From: Magnetococcales bacterium
GTDB lineage: Bacteria > Pseudomonadota > Magnetococcia > Magnetococcales > JADGCH01
Reading direction: 5' to 3'
Assembly (NCBI GenBank): GCA_015229115.1
Contig: JADGCH010000011.1
Span: forward strand, 1-52,660
DNA length: 52,660 bases
Part shown: one piece after another, positions 9,328 to 17,266 of the stretch
How the letters are laid out: each line of letters opens with the position of its first letter
Position numbering within the stretch: position 1 is the stretch's first letter
Made by a program: the position numbers and the translations under genes
The notes under the pieces: generated by a model
Told to the model about the DNA's origin: nothing
Seen by the model: only the letters and a program-made list of their open reading frames with translations
Database searches by the model: none

Positions 9328-10454
9328 GCAGGCTACCTGGCCGGATTACAGGAATAGCTGTTCTGGTTGGCCTGTTGGCCTGGTTCTACCAGTTACAGGG
9401 CGGTTTGCAGCTGACTGGCATGAACAACCAGCTGCTGTGGGGGCTCTATATCGGTAATTTCATCTATCTGGTTGGGATTGCTGCCTCAGCGGTCATTCTG
9501 GTGGTACCGGTCCATTTTTTTGCTCAGCGGCAATGGGCTCTGTCTGCGGTGGTGGGGGAGTGTCTGGCCCTGATGGCTGTGGCAGCAGCGCTGCTTTTTG
9601 TCACAGTTGACTTGGGTCGGCCCTGGTTGTTTTTCCATGGTTTGCCCGGATTGGGAACCCTCCATTTCCCAGCCTCCATCATGAGCTGGGATTTGCTGGT
9701 ACTGGTGGCTTATCTGCTGCTCAATGGCTTGCTGTTGCTGCGTTTTCTGCTGACCGGACGTAGCCCTGCGTCTGTGCCATGGATGGTGCTGGCCGCTGTG
9801 CTGGGCATCGCCATCCATACGGTTACGGCCTTTCTGCTGGCGGCCAATCCTGCTCGTCCTTTCTGGCATTCACCGCTGTTGGCACCGCGCTTCATTGCCT
9901 CCGCTTTTGCGTCAGGATCGGCGCTGATGATTCTGATCTTCTACCAGATCAAGGGGGCGATGGCCTCGGTCCAGCTGCTTAACTATCTGGTTCGGGTGAT
10001 GACTGTGACGCTGCTGATCCACTTCTTCTTGTTGGCAGCTGAACTATTCGTATTGTTTTATCATCCTACCGATCATGGTCACTCGGCCCGATTGTTCTAT
10101 ACCGGACTGGATGGCTCACTATTCCACGGAGGGTGGGCATGGTGGGCGCTATCACTGCAGGGGATGGCACTGCTGCTGGTGCGGTGGTCCAGGGCCGTGC
10201 CTTGGGCGGCACTGCTGCTGGTGATCGGCGTCTGGATGGAAAAGGGCCCCGGGCTGGTTGTGCCGGCTTTCGTGCCGACAGCATTGGGAGAGGTGGCCTT
10301 CTACCGTCCTTCCTGGGTGGAGTGGACCATCAGCGCTGCCATCATGGTCTGGGGTGTGTCGGGTTTGATCTGGTTGGTGCGCAAGGTTCTACGGCGTTGG
10401 CCGTCACACGCAGCAGACGTTGCCCTCGTCCCCAGTCAACCGCATCGGCCATAG
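9324..10454 (+). CDS. NrfD/PsrC-family polytopic membrane subunit
   Basis: A 376-residue protein with about ten hydrophobic membrane segments and the NrfD-family pattern near the start (LWGLYIGNFIYLVGIAASA) and LDLGRPWLFF-like VDLGRPWLFF around residues 95-104. Members such as PsrC, DsrP and ActC oxidise or reduce quinols and pass electrons to the partner ferredoxin-like subunit. It overlaps the Fe-S gene by four bases (ATGA), so the two are translationally coupled. Its last 113 bases overlap the convergent thiD gene. The C-terminus after the last membrane helix is short and basic, then polar. No catalytic molybdenum subunit is encoded nearby. Confidence 0.92.
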   Translation: MSRLPGRITGIAVLVGLLAWFYQLQGGLQLTGMNNQLLWGLYIGNFIYLVGIAASAVILVVPVHFFAQRQWALSAVVGECLALMAVAAALLFVTVDLGRPWLFFHGLPGLGTLHFPASIMSWDLLVLVAYLLLNGLLLLRFLLTGRSPASVPWMVLAAVLGIAIHTVTAFLLAANPARPFWHSPLLAPRFIASAFASGSALMILIFYQIKGAMASVQLLNYLVRVMTVTLLIHFFLLAAELFVLFYHPTDHGHSARLFYTGLDGSLFHGGWAWWALSLQGMALLLVRWSRAVPWAALLLVIGVWMEKGPGLVVPAFVPTALGEVAFYRPSWVEWTISAAIMVWGVSGLIWLVRKVLRRWPSHAADVALVPSQPHRP

Positions 10455-11193
10455 CCATCTGTACGGTGGCATGGGCCAGACGCACGGCGGTCGTGGCTGT
10501 ATGACCACAGGCTATTCCGGCGGCAATGGCCGCGGCCAGCGTGCATCCGGTGCCATGGAATCCGGCTGCCACCGCTTGTCTGGGTGCCCGCAGCCAGATC
10601 AGTTGTCGATGGTCGAACCACAGATCGGTGACCGGGTCCTCTGCCAGATGGCCCCCTTTCAGCAACACCATCGGTCCCTGTTGGGCCAGTTGCCGAGCCG
10701 CCTGCTCTTTGTCGGTTTGGCTGTTGGCTGGCGTTATGGTGCGGCCAGTCAGCTGTTCGGCCTCGGGAATGTTGGGCGTCAGCAGGGTGACGTGAGGTAG
10801 CAGCTGGTGGTATAAGGGTGATTGGGCTGTTTCGTCCAGCAGCAGAGACCCATCACTGCTACGCAGCACCGGATCGGCCACCACGGGGATGGAAGGGTAG
10901 TGTCGCAACAGATCGGCAACAGCCAGGACGATGTCGGTGGTTGCCAACATGCCGAGCTTGATGCAGTCGGCGCCGACATCTTTCAGGCAGGCCTGGGCCT
11001 GAGCCATCACCAGATCAGCCGTCATCGGCACCACCTGAAACAGCTGGGCGCTATCCTGAACGGTGATGGCCGTTACCGCCGTCATGCCGTAGCCTCCCAG
11101 CGCCGTGACCGTTTTGAGATCGGCCTGCAAACCAGCTCCGGCAATCGGATCCGATCCGGCGATGATCAGCACGCGACCGCGTCGGGACATCAC
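10342..11193 (-). CDS. thiD: Bifunctional hydroxymethylpyrimidine / phosphomethylpyrimidine kinase
   Basis: A 283-residue ribokinase-fold enzyme that phosphorylates HMP and HMP-P for thiamine synthesis. Typical features are IAGSDPIAGAGLQADLKT near the N-terminus, VADPVLRSSDGSLLL, TPNIPEAEQL, and the GFHGTGCTLAAAIAAG anion-hole motif near the C-terminus. It starts at ATG 11193 or 11190, overlapping the dnaQ stop. The protein is about 20 residues longer than usual; that tail (from CAPTRSNP) lies entirely within the region that also codes for the end of the convergent NrfD-like gene. thiC and thiL are elsewhere in the window. Confidence 0.95.
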   Translation of the reverse strand: MMSRRGRVLIIAGSDPIAGAGLQADLKTVTALGGYGMTAVTAITVQDSAQLFQVVPMTADLVMAQAQACLKDVGADCIKLGMLATTDIVLAVADLLRHYPSIPVVADPVLRSSDGSLLLDETAQSPLYHQLLPHVTLLTPNIPEAEQLTGRTITPANSQTDKEQAARQLAQQGPMVLLKGGHLAEDPVTDLWFDHRQLIWLRAPRQAVAAGFHGTGCTLAAAIAAGIACGHTATTAVRLAHATVQMAMADAVDWGRGQRLLRVTANAVEPCAPTRSNPTHPRP

Positions 11194-11927
11194 GCCTTTT
11201 CCCGTGAGGCACGCAACCAGATGCAGTCGCTGGACTCCTTCTGCAACAGTTCCAGAAAGCTCTGGTGCGCTGTCAGGTCAACAGCAGGCAGGCTCCATTG
11301 GCGCACCGGCCAGCGTCCCATGTTGGTAGCAGGCGGTGCTACAATGCCGCCGCCATAATCCTGACCAGAGCTGTTGGTCGCTCGTTCACTCTCTTGGGAT
11401 AGCTGCAAGCGGAACTGGTTGCCTCCGGTCAATTCGACGTAAACTTCGGCCAGCAGCTTGGCATCTGTCAGGGCGCCATGCAATTGACGATTGCTGTAAT
11501 CAATGTTGAAGCGTTTGCAGAGAGCATCGAGACTGACCGAGCTGCCGGGAAAACGGCGCCGCCCCAGGGCGACGGTATCGATGGTACGCTCCAGGCTCAG
11601 GGGTGGCCGTTGACAGCGACTCAGCTCAGCATTGAGAAAGCCGATATCGAAGCTGGCGTTATGGATGACCAGAGTGTCTTCGCCAATGAAATCGAGCCAC
11701 TCTGTCACCATCTGGGCAAAAGTGGGGGCGTTGGCCACTTGGTCGTTGGTGATGCCGTGGATGGCTGCTGCCTCGTTCGGAATCGATCGTTCCGGGTTGA
11801 TGTACCATTGCCGCGTTTCACGCGGCCGCATGTTGATCAGTTCGACACAACCGATTTCAACGATGCGGTGGCCATCACCGGGGTTGAGGCCGGTGGTCTC
11901 GGTGTCCAGAACGATCAGTCGTTTCAT
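11190..11927 (-). CDS. dnaQ: DNA polymerase III epsilon subunit (3'-5' proofreading exonuclease)
   Basis: A 245-residue DEDD-family exonuclease, the proofreading subunit of the replicative polymerase. Exo I is LDTETTG (D8, E10), Exo II is VIHNASFDIGFLNAEL, and the Exo III region is HGALTDAKLL. The remaining C-terminal part should hold the alpha-subunit contact and is less conserved. I start at ATG 11927 (MKRLIVLDTETTG); the open frame extends upstream into rubrerythrin but without family similarity. It lies 20 bases after the rubrerythrin stop and overlaps thiD. Confidence 0.95.
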   Translation of the reverse strand: MKRLIVLDTETTGLNPGDGHRIVEIGCVELINMRPRETRQWYINPERSIPNEAAAIHGITNDQVANAPTFAQMVTEWLDFIGEDTLVIHNASFDIGFLNAELSRCQRPPLSLERTIDTVALGRRRFPGSSVSLDALCKRFNIDYSNRQLHGALTDAKLLAEVYVELTGGNQFRLQLSQESERATNSSGQDYGGGIVAPPATNMGRWPVRQWSLPAVDLTAHQSFLELLQKESSDCIWLRASREKA

Positions 11928-11947
11928 GGCATGGACTGCGAGATCTC

Positions 11948-12451
11948 TCAGGCCACCTTGACATAAGCACTCTGTTTGGCGCCGCAGACCGGGCACTGAT
12001 CCGGTGCATCACCGAACACGGTATGACCACAGACACCGCAGATACGCAATACCTCGTGATCCAGATCCTGGCCCTGCTCCAGTGCAGCGATGGCCTGTTT
12101 GTAAAGATCGCTGTGGACCTTTTCGACTTCCATGGCTTGACGCATGCCTTGAGCAGCCCGTTTTTCTCCTTCGGCTTCAGCAGTGGCCACCATACCAGGA
12201 TACATTTCCGTCACTTCGTAATCCTCGCCAGCCATAGCTTCTTTCAGATTTTCCAGCGTACTGTTGTGGATGCCACCCATATTGCGCAGGTGCGTGTGAG
12301 CGTGCAAGGTCTCGGCCTCGGCGACGGCACGAAACAGGTTGGCGATCACTGGATAGCCTTCCTGCTCGGCTTTTTTGGCAAAAGCGAGATATTTGCGGTT
12401 GGCTTGGCTCTCGCCAGAAAAAGCAGCTTTGAGATTATCTTTGGTTTTCAC
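11948..12451 (-). CDS. Rubrerythrin
   Basis: A 167-residue non-heme diiron peroxidase. The N-terminal four-helix ferritin-like domain has FSGESQANRKYLAFAKKA (E14) and EAETLHAHTH (E47, H50), then MEVEKVHSDLY (E110, H113). The C-terminal rubredoxin-like Fe site is CGVCGH...CPVCGA (C138, C141, C153, C156). Rubrerythrins reduce hydrogen peroxide to water with electrons from rubredoxin. It directly follows the FAD reductase and rubredoxin genes on the same strand, giving a complete electron path in one operon, as in many anaerobes and microaerophiles. Confidence 0.96.
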   Translation of the reverse strand: MKTKDNLKAAFSGESQANRKYLAFAKKAEQEGYPVIANLFRAVAEAETLHAHTHLRNMGGIHNSTLENLKEAMAGEDYEVTEMYPGMVATAEAEGEKRAAQGMRQAMEVEKVHSDLYKQAIAALEQGQDLDHEVLRICGVCGHTVFGDAPDQCPVCGAKQSAYVKVA

Positions 12452-12463
12452 GATAGATGCTCC

Positions 12464-13597
12464 TTACGGGTTGAGTTCTTTGATAAAGGTTGATTTTTTG
12501 GTCGTAGCCTGACCCGTTAGCACAAAACCATCCACAATGCCTTGCGCATTAAAATGGCGTCCCGTGACATCTGAACCGGATTGTTCCATCTCCCAATGGC
12601 CCTCTGTGGTAGCAGGAGGCAAAGTGACGATGGGATAGAGCGTAGTCTTGATGGCAATGGGCATAACCGGATAGCTGACAGCCGTTTCCTGTCCGCAAAG
12701 AGTTGCTGCCAGTGCCTTGGCACCAGCCATCAACGGTGCGACAAAAGGTAGATTGCGGCCGTTGACTGCGGCACAATCGCCCAAAGCGAAGATATCGACG
12801 GCGCTGGTTCTTAAATAGCCATCGGTCACAATGCCGCGCTCAACCTGCAGACCAGACTGCTGTGCCAAGGCTGTAACCGGTCGAACACCCACTGCCGACA
12901 GGATGAGATCGGCCGTGACCGCAGCGCCATTGTTAAGCACTGTCCGGTAACCTGTGTCCGATCTTTCGATGGGGCCATTGACGGTTTCAAGATGCCAGAT
13001 GGCTCCATGATTAGCCAAAGCCTGCTGCACAGCCCGTCCGGCTTGTTCCGGTAACAGTGAGCTGATCGGCCAGCGATCTGGTCCGATAATCAGGACCTCA
13101 CGTCCAGATTGCAACAAATCGTTGGCAAATTCACAACCAATCAGACCGGGGCCAATAATGGCAACGCGACGCGCCTGCTGTACCCGTTGACGAAAATGGC
13201 CATAATCGTCAAGATTGTTAACCGACAGTACGTCTTGTGCACCGTCTCCGGTCAAAGGCAATCGGATGGGACTCGATCCGATCGCCAACACCAGTTTGTC
13301 GTAAGTCAAACTCCTATCGCCGAAGGTGACCGTACGTTGCCGTGTATCGATAGCTGTTACAGGTGAGCCGGTTTTGATTTCTGCCTGCAGCTCGGAGGCC
13401 ATCTGCTCAGCCGTGGCCAGTGTCAGTGATGTCGTGTCCTTGTTTTGCGCCAAAGCCGTCGACAGTAACGGCTTGGAGTAGTAGCGCCCTTCATCGGCTG
13501 TGATCAAAACCAGAGACCCCGAATATTTCTGTCGACGCAGTTCCTTGGCCAAAGTATAACCGGCCAGACCGGTGCCAATAACACAGATAGGGTTCAT
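12464..13597 (-). CDS. FAD-dependent NAD(P)H:rubredoxin reductase
   Basis: A 377-residue pyridine-nucleotide-disulfide-type oxidoreductase. The N-terminal FAD motif is VIGTGLAGYTLAKEL (G8-G13), the second dinucleotide motif is VAIIGPGLIGCEFANDL, and the distal FAD motif is VDIFALGDCAAVNG. It lacks a redox-active CxxxxC pair, as expected for rubredoxin or ferredoxin reductases. Placed between rubredoxin (9 bases upstream) and rubrerythrin (12 bases downstream), it most likely reduces rubredoxin with NAD(P)H. The preferred nucleotide cannot be read from the sequence. Confidence 0.9.
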   Translation of the reverse strand: MNPICVIGTGLAGYTLAKELRRQKYSGSLVLITADEGRYYSKPLLSTALAQNKDTTSLTLATAEQMASELQAEIKTGSPVTAIDTRQRTVTFGDRSLTYDKLVLAIGSSPIRLPLTGDGAQDVLSVNNLDDYGHFRQRVQQARRVAIIGPGLIGCEFANDLLQSGREVLIIGPDRWPISSLLPEQAGRAVQQALANHGAIWHLETVNGPIERSDTGYRTVLNNGAAVTADLILSAVGVRPVTALAQQSGLQVERGIVTDGYLRTSAVDIFALGDCAAVNGRNLPFVAPLMAGAKALAATLCGQETAVSYPVMPIAIKTTLYPIVTLPPATTEGHWEMEQSGSDVTGRHFNAQGIVDGFVLTGQATTKKSTFIKELNP

Positions 13598-13606
13598 GGC
13601 TGCTGT

Positions 13607-13771
13607 TTAGCACTCCTCCATATCAAAATCACCTTTGGCAACGCCGCAATCGGGACAAGACCAGTCACCCGGCACATCGGCCCAGCGGGTACCTGGTGCA
13701 ATACCCTCATCAGGCGCCCCCTGCGCCTCATCGTAGATATAACCGCAGATGTTGCACTTGTATTTTTTCAT
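13607..13771 (-). CDS. Rubredoxin
   Basis: A 54-residue canonical rubredoxin: [18 protein letters not shown], then [18 protein letters not shown]. The Fe(Cys)4 ligands are C6, C9, C39 and C42. It carries one electron at a time from the reductase encoded just downstream to rubrerythrin. The start is ATG 13771; a longer in-frame opening runs back into hemG but codes for nothing rubredoxin-like. It lies 19 bases after the hemG stop. Confidence 0.97.
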   Translation of the reverse strand: MKKYKCNICGYIYDEAQGAPDEGIAPGTRWADVPGDWSCPDCGVAKGDFDMEEC

Positions 13772-13790
13772 CGGTTGTTCCTGGTCCTGT

Positions 13791-15164
13791 TCAAGATTGG
13801 GAAAGGAAAGTCTGTGCCAGTTGCTCAGCCTGGCGCACGCAGTCGGCCACGGAGACACCGCCGCGCCAGTTAGCCTGCATGTGGAGTCCGGGTAGCCGGC
13901 TGGTGATCTGTTGCAGCTGGTTGATGCGCTGCAGATGCCCCAGGGTGTATTGCGGGATTGCCTGCTGATAGCGTTGGATATGGATAAAATGAGGTTTTCC
14001 CCGCACACCACAGTTGTGCTGAAGGCCGGATTGCAGCCGTTCCATGATTCGTTCGTCGCTGAGATTGACCGCAGCTGGATCCATCTGACCACCGATGAAC
14101 ACCGTCAGCAAGACATCCCCGGTCGGAGACCGGTCTGGAAAGATGGTCGAGGAGAACAGGGCGCCCAGAATCGGCAGCTGTTCCCGTTGCGGCACCAGAA
14201 AGCCGAAACCATCCAGAGGATGCTGGATCTGTTGGCGACGGTAGCCCACGGCGCATGACACCACGGGTGCATAAGGGATCGAACGCAGCAGGGCTGCTCC
14301 ATCAGGACAGAATGGTGCCAGCAGTTGGGCCGCCGCTGGGGCTGGAGTAGCCAGCACCAGCGAGCGGCAACAGAGCTGTTGGGGTGGTTGTTGGGGAGTC
14401 TGCCAGCTCACCCGCCAGCCGGTGGCAATGGGTTCAATAGCCGTTGCTCGGCTGGAGAGGGACAGGGTGCCGGGTGACAACCGCGCAGCGATGGTCTGGG
14501 GCAACTGCGCCATGCCACGGCGGAAGGAAATCAACCGACCGCGTGGCATGCCGCTTTGCTTGTGGATGCGGCCCATGGCCATGGCACCACGCAACAGCGA
14601 CCCATGCTGCTGTTCTAGCGCGTAAATACGTGGTACGGCTGCCATGACCGACAACTCAGCCGGGTTGCCGGCGTAAACCCCCGAGATGAAGGGCTCGATG
14701 GCGTAGTCGAGCATCTCCTGACCCAGCCGTCGCTTGACAAAGGCAGCGATGCTTTCTTCACGGTGGGACGGTTGGATGAAAGGTTCGGCCAGCAGGCGCA
14801 GCTTGGCCTGCCACGAAAAGGGGGAGCTGAACAGAAAGGCTGGCGGCGAAGCCGGCAGTGGGCGTAGTCGGCCATGGCGAACGATGTAGCGTTTGCCAGC
14901 ACGGCTGTCGGCCTCCTGCTTGTCGGCCGCAAGTCCAACCTGATCGATCAGGCGACCCAACGCATCCTCGGCGCCACCCGGTTTTTGCAGGGTTGAGTTG
15001 GGGCCTGTTTCGAGCTGAAATCCATCTCGATCAAGCGTACCGATCGTGCCACCGACCCGGTCGGCCGCTTCCAGTAAGAGTATCCTCCGTTGCTGATTCT
15101 GGAGTAACCAGGCCAGTGTCAGTCCGGAGATGCCTGCACCGATGATGACCGTGTCGACCGTCAT
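13791..15164 (-). CDS. hemG: Oxygen-dependent protoporphyrinogen oxidase (HemY/HemG1 type)
   Basis: A 457-residue FAD protein that oxidises protoporphyrinogen IX to protoporphyrin IX in heme synthesis. The FAD fingerprint is [16 protein letters not shown] (G9-G14), followed by RVGGTIGT and [10 protein letters not shown], typical of the family. Other family patterns are [10 protein letters not shown] and, near the C-terminus, [18 protein letters not shown]. The known reaction uses O2 and releases hydrogen peroxide, which may explain the rubredoxin/rubrerythrin genes immediately downstream. The gene lies 5 bases after gcvH. The multiheme cytochromes nearby need heme, but there is no direct link in the sequence. 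Confidence 0.93.
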   Translation of the reverse strand: MTVDTVIIGAGISGLTLAWLLQNQQRRILLLEAADRVGGTIGTLDRDGFQLETGPNSTLQKPGGAEDALGRLIDQVGLAADKQEADSRAGKRYIVRHGRLRPLPASPPAFLFSSPFSWQAKLRLLAEPFIQPSHREESIAAFVKRRLGQEMLDYAIEPFISGVYAGNPAELSVMAAVPRIYALEQQHGSLLRGAMAMGRIHKQSGMPRGRLISFRRGMAQLPQTIAARLSPGTLSLSSRATAIEPIATGWRVSWQTPQQPPQQLCCRSLVLATPAPAAAQLLAPFCPDGAALLRSIPYAPVVSCAVGYRRQQIQHPLDGFGFLVPQREQLPILGALFSSTIFPDRSPTGDVLLTVFIGGQMDPAAVNLSDERIMERLQSGLQHNCGVRGKPHFIHIQRYQQAIPQYTLGHLQRINQLQQITSRLPGLHMQANWRGGVSVADCVRQAEQLAQTFLSQS

Positions 15165-15169
15165 GGTGT

Positions 15170-15559
15170 TCAGTGGTTTGCAGATCCTATGTGATCACGA
15201 TATTGTTCGGCGCTCATCAGCTGTCCGATGCTGTGGGGATCGTCTGGCTGGATACGGATCATCCAGCCACCGCGGTAGGGATCTTCGTTGACCAGCTGGG
15301 GGGCATCGTTGAGTGCAGCATTAACAGCGGTGACGGTACCGGTCACAGGCATATAGAGATCAGATACCGATTTGACCGATTCAACGGTGCCGAAACTCTG
15401 GTTAGCCTGCAGCTTGGTTGCTACGGCTGGTAGTTCAACAAAGACAATATCACCCAACTGGTCAGCCGCAAAACGGGTGATACCGATGATCACTTCTGTG
15501 CCGTCCATGACGCACCATTCATGTTCGCTGGTATAGCTGAGTTGTGGGGGTATATCCAT
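15170..15559 (-). CDS. gcvH: Glycine cleavage system H protein
   Basis: A 129-residue lipoyl carrier. Typical motifs are YTSEHEWCVMDG, GITRFAADQLGDIVFVELP and the lipoylation site VESVKSVSDLYMP, with the modified lysine at K63. H protein shuttles the aminomethyl group between the P, T and L proteins. No gcvP or gcvT is in the window, although the YgfZ protein at 37212 is a GcvT-fold relative. The start codon shares one base with the ftsX stop, suggesting coupling. A stand-alone gcvH can also serve lipoate metabolism; the sequence does not distinguish these roles. Confidence 0.96.
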   Translation of the reverse strand: MDIPPQLSYTSEHEWCVMDGTEVIIGITRFAADQLGDIVFVELPAVATKLQANQSFGTVESVKSVSDLYMPVTGTVTAVNAALNDAPQLVNEDPYRGGWMIRIQPDDPHSIGQLMSAEQYRDHIGSANH

Positions 15560-16485
15560 TATAACGACTCCATTTTGAGAAAGCGGGAGAGGGAAAACAG
15601 GGCACTGGCCAGTCCCAGCAGGGTGCCCATGACCAGTAAGGATAACAGTTTTGACGTGGACAGAAAATGAATCGATAGCGTCATGCCGAAAGCAGCCCCC
15701 AGTTGCGATGCTTCCTGGACTGCTCCCAGATACAGCAGCGCTGTCAGGCCGATGGCCAGCAGGGCGCCGGACATGCCCTGTAGCACACCCTCATAAATGA
15801 AGGGAGCCCTGATAAAGCCCCGGGTGGCTCCCATGAGCTGCATGACATGGATCTCGTCCTGTCTGGCCAGGATGGTCAGCTTGATGGTGTTGGCAATGAT
15901 CAACCCAACGACCAGCAATAAAATCATGGTCAGGATATGACCGGCCTGACGAAATACGTGCAGGATGGCATCCAGTCGCTGGGCCCACTGACGATCGTGG
16001 GTGACGCCATCGATATGGGGCCAGGCAGCAATGTCGTGGGCCAGCGTGTTCAATTCGCTGCTAACATCGCGTATCAGACGAAATTCAAGCGTATAAGGCA
16101 ACGGATTGTGATCAATGTCGTTCAGCAGGGAGGCCTCGCTACCGATCATCTCTTTCAACCGGGCCATGGCCGTGTCAGGATTAACAGTGACGATGCTTTT
16201 GGCATCGATCTGGGGTTGTCTGGCCAGGCGATCACGCAGCATGGAGATCTGTTGCGGCGCTACATCTCGTTTGACAAAGACAATCATGCGATTGTCGCCC
16301 TGCCAGTTGACCAGCATGGCCTCAGCATTGATCAACAGCAGCGAAAAGATGCCATGGATGGTCAACGCCATGCTGATGACAATCAGCACGGCCCAGTAGG
16401 AAGAAACGCGCGCCCTCAAGTGGCGCCAGGCCTGTCGGACGGCTCTGCGATGGAATTTTAGAGAAAATGGCGAACCCGACATCAC
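15559..16485 (-). CDS. ftsX: Cell-division ABC transporter permease FtsX
   Basis: A 308-residue membrane protein with the FtsX layout: one N-terminal helix (about residues 30-52), a periplasmic domain of about 120 residues, then three helices in the C-terminal half. Family motifs include MQLMGATRGFIRAPFIYEG just before the third helix. With FtsE it links the divisome to peptidoglycan hydrolase activation. The gene overlaps ftsE by four bases (ATGA) and gcvH by one base. Confidence 0.94.
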   Translation of the reverse strand: MMSGSPFSLKFHRRAVRQAWRHLRARVSSYWAVLIVISMALTIHGIFSLLLINAEAMLVNWQGDNRMIVFVKRDVAPQQISMLRDRLARQPQIDAKSIVTVNPDTAMARLKEMIGSEASLLNDIDHNPLPYTLEFRLIRDVSSELNTLAHDIAAWPHIDGVTHDRQWAQRLDAILHVFRQAGHILTMILLLVVGLIIANTIKLTILARQDEIHVMQLMGATRGFIRAPFIYEGVLQGMSGALLAIGLTALLYLGAVQEASQLGAAFGMTLSIHFLSTSKLLSLLVMGTLLGLASALFSLSRFLKMESL

Positions 16486-17135
16486 GACTCCAGGGTGCCT
16501 TGAACAATGGAGAGATGAGGATGACCCATTTCGGTCATCAGATCAATGTCGTGGGTCACGATCAGGATGGTGCTGCCCTGGCGATGCAGCGCATCAAACA
16601 GGGCAAAAATGTGTCGCCCCATGGCCTTGTCGAGATTTCCGGTTGGTTCGTCGGCGATGATCAGATCGGGTTGGTTGACAATGGCTCGGGCGATGGCAGC
16701 CCGCTGTTGCTCACCGCCGGAAAGTGTCATGGGGTTCTGTCCCATCTGCTCGCTCAGCCCAACATATTCCAGGATCTGCTTGACCCGCGCACGGATCTTG
16801 CCGGATGGATGGCCGGAGACTTCCAGGGCCAGGGCGACGTTGTCATAAACACTGCGATCATACAATAACTTATAATCCTGAAAGACAATTCCGATTTTTC
16901 GTCGCAAAAACGGTAATTGTTTGTATGATAATTGCTTAACATTATAACCAGCAACCGTGACGTCGCCTTTTGTGGGTAAAACGGCACGGTAGATCAACCG
17001 TAAAATGGAGCTTTTCCCAGCTCCTGAGTGGCCTGTAATAAAGTAGAAAGCCCCCTGCGGAATGGTAAAAGAGATGCTATGCAGGGCTTCGTGGCCTGTC
17101 GGGTAGCGTAATGTGACATCTTGAAACTGGATCAT
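16482..17135 (-). CDS. ftsE: Cell-division ABC transporter ATPase FtsE
   Basis: A 217-residue ABC ATPase. Walker A GHSGAGKS is at residues 35-42, the signature is LSGGEQQR, and Walker B is LIIADEPTG followed by the D-loop and the H-loop histidine in THDIDL. It forms the FtsEX complex with the permease encoded next. I start at ATG 17135 (MIQFQDVTL); the frame opens at a TTG 15 bases earlier. A stretch from about 16850 to 16990 is clearly richer in A and T than its surroundings while the reading frame stays intact. It heads the nine-gene run to thiD. Confidence 0.96.
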   Translation of the reverse strand: MIQFQDVTLRYPTGHEALHSISFTIPQGAFYFITGHSGAGKSSILRLIYRAVLPTKGDVTVAGYNVKQLSYKQLPFLRRKIGIVFQDYKLLYDRSVYDNVALALEVSGHPSGKIRARVKQILEYVGLSEQMGQNPMTLSGGEQQRAAIARAIVNQPDLIIADEPTGNLDKAMGRHIFALFDALHRQGSTILIVTHDIDLMTEMGHPHLSIVQGTLES

Positions 17136-17266
17136 CGAATTATGTCTCAATTTTGACAGTCGGTCTTGACTCTCATCCAGGAGTTACAGCTTTGTTATCA
17201 ATTTTTTCAGTCTATCATGACCGGTCTGCCAAGACCAGTCATCGCTGTGGTCATACGGGGTGAGCC

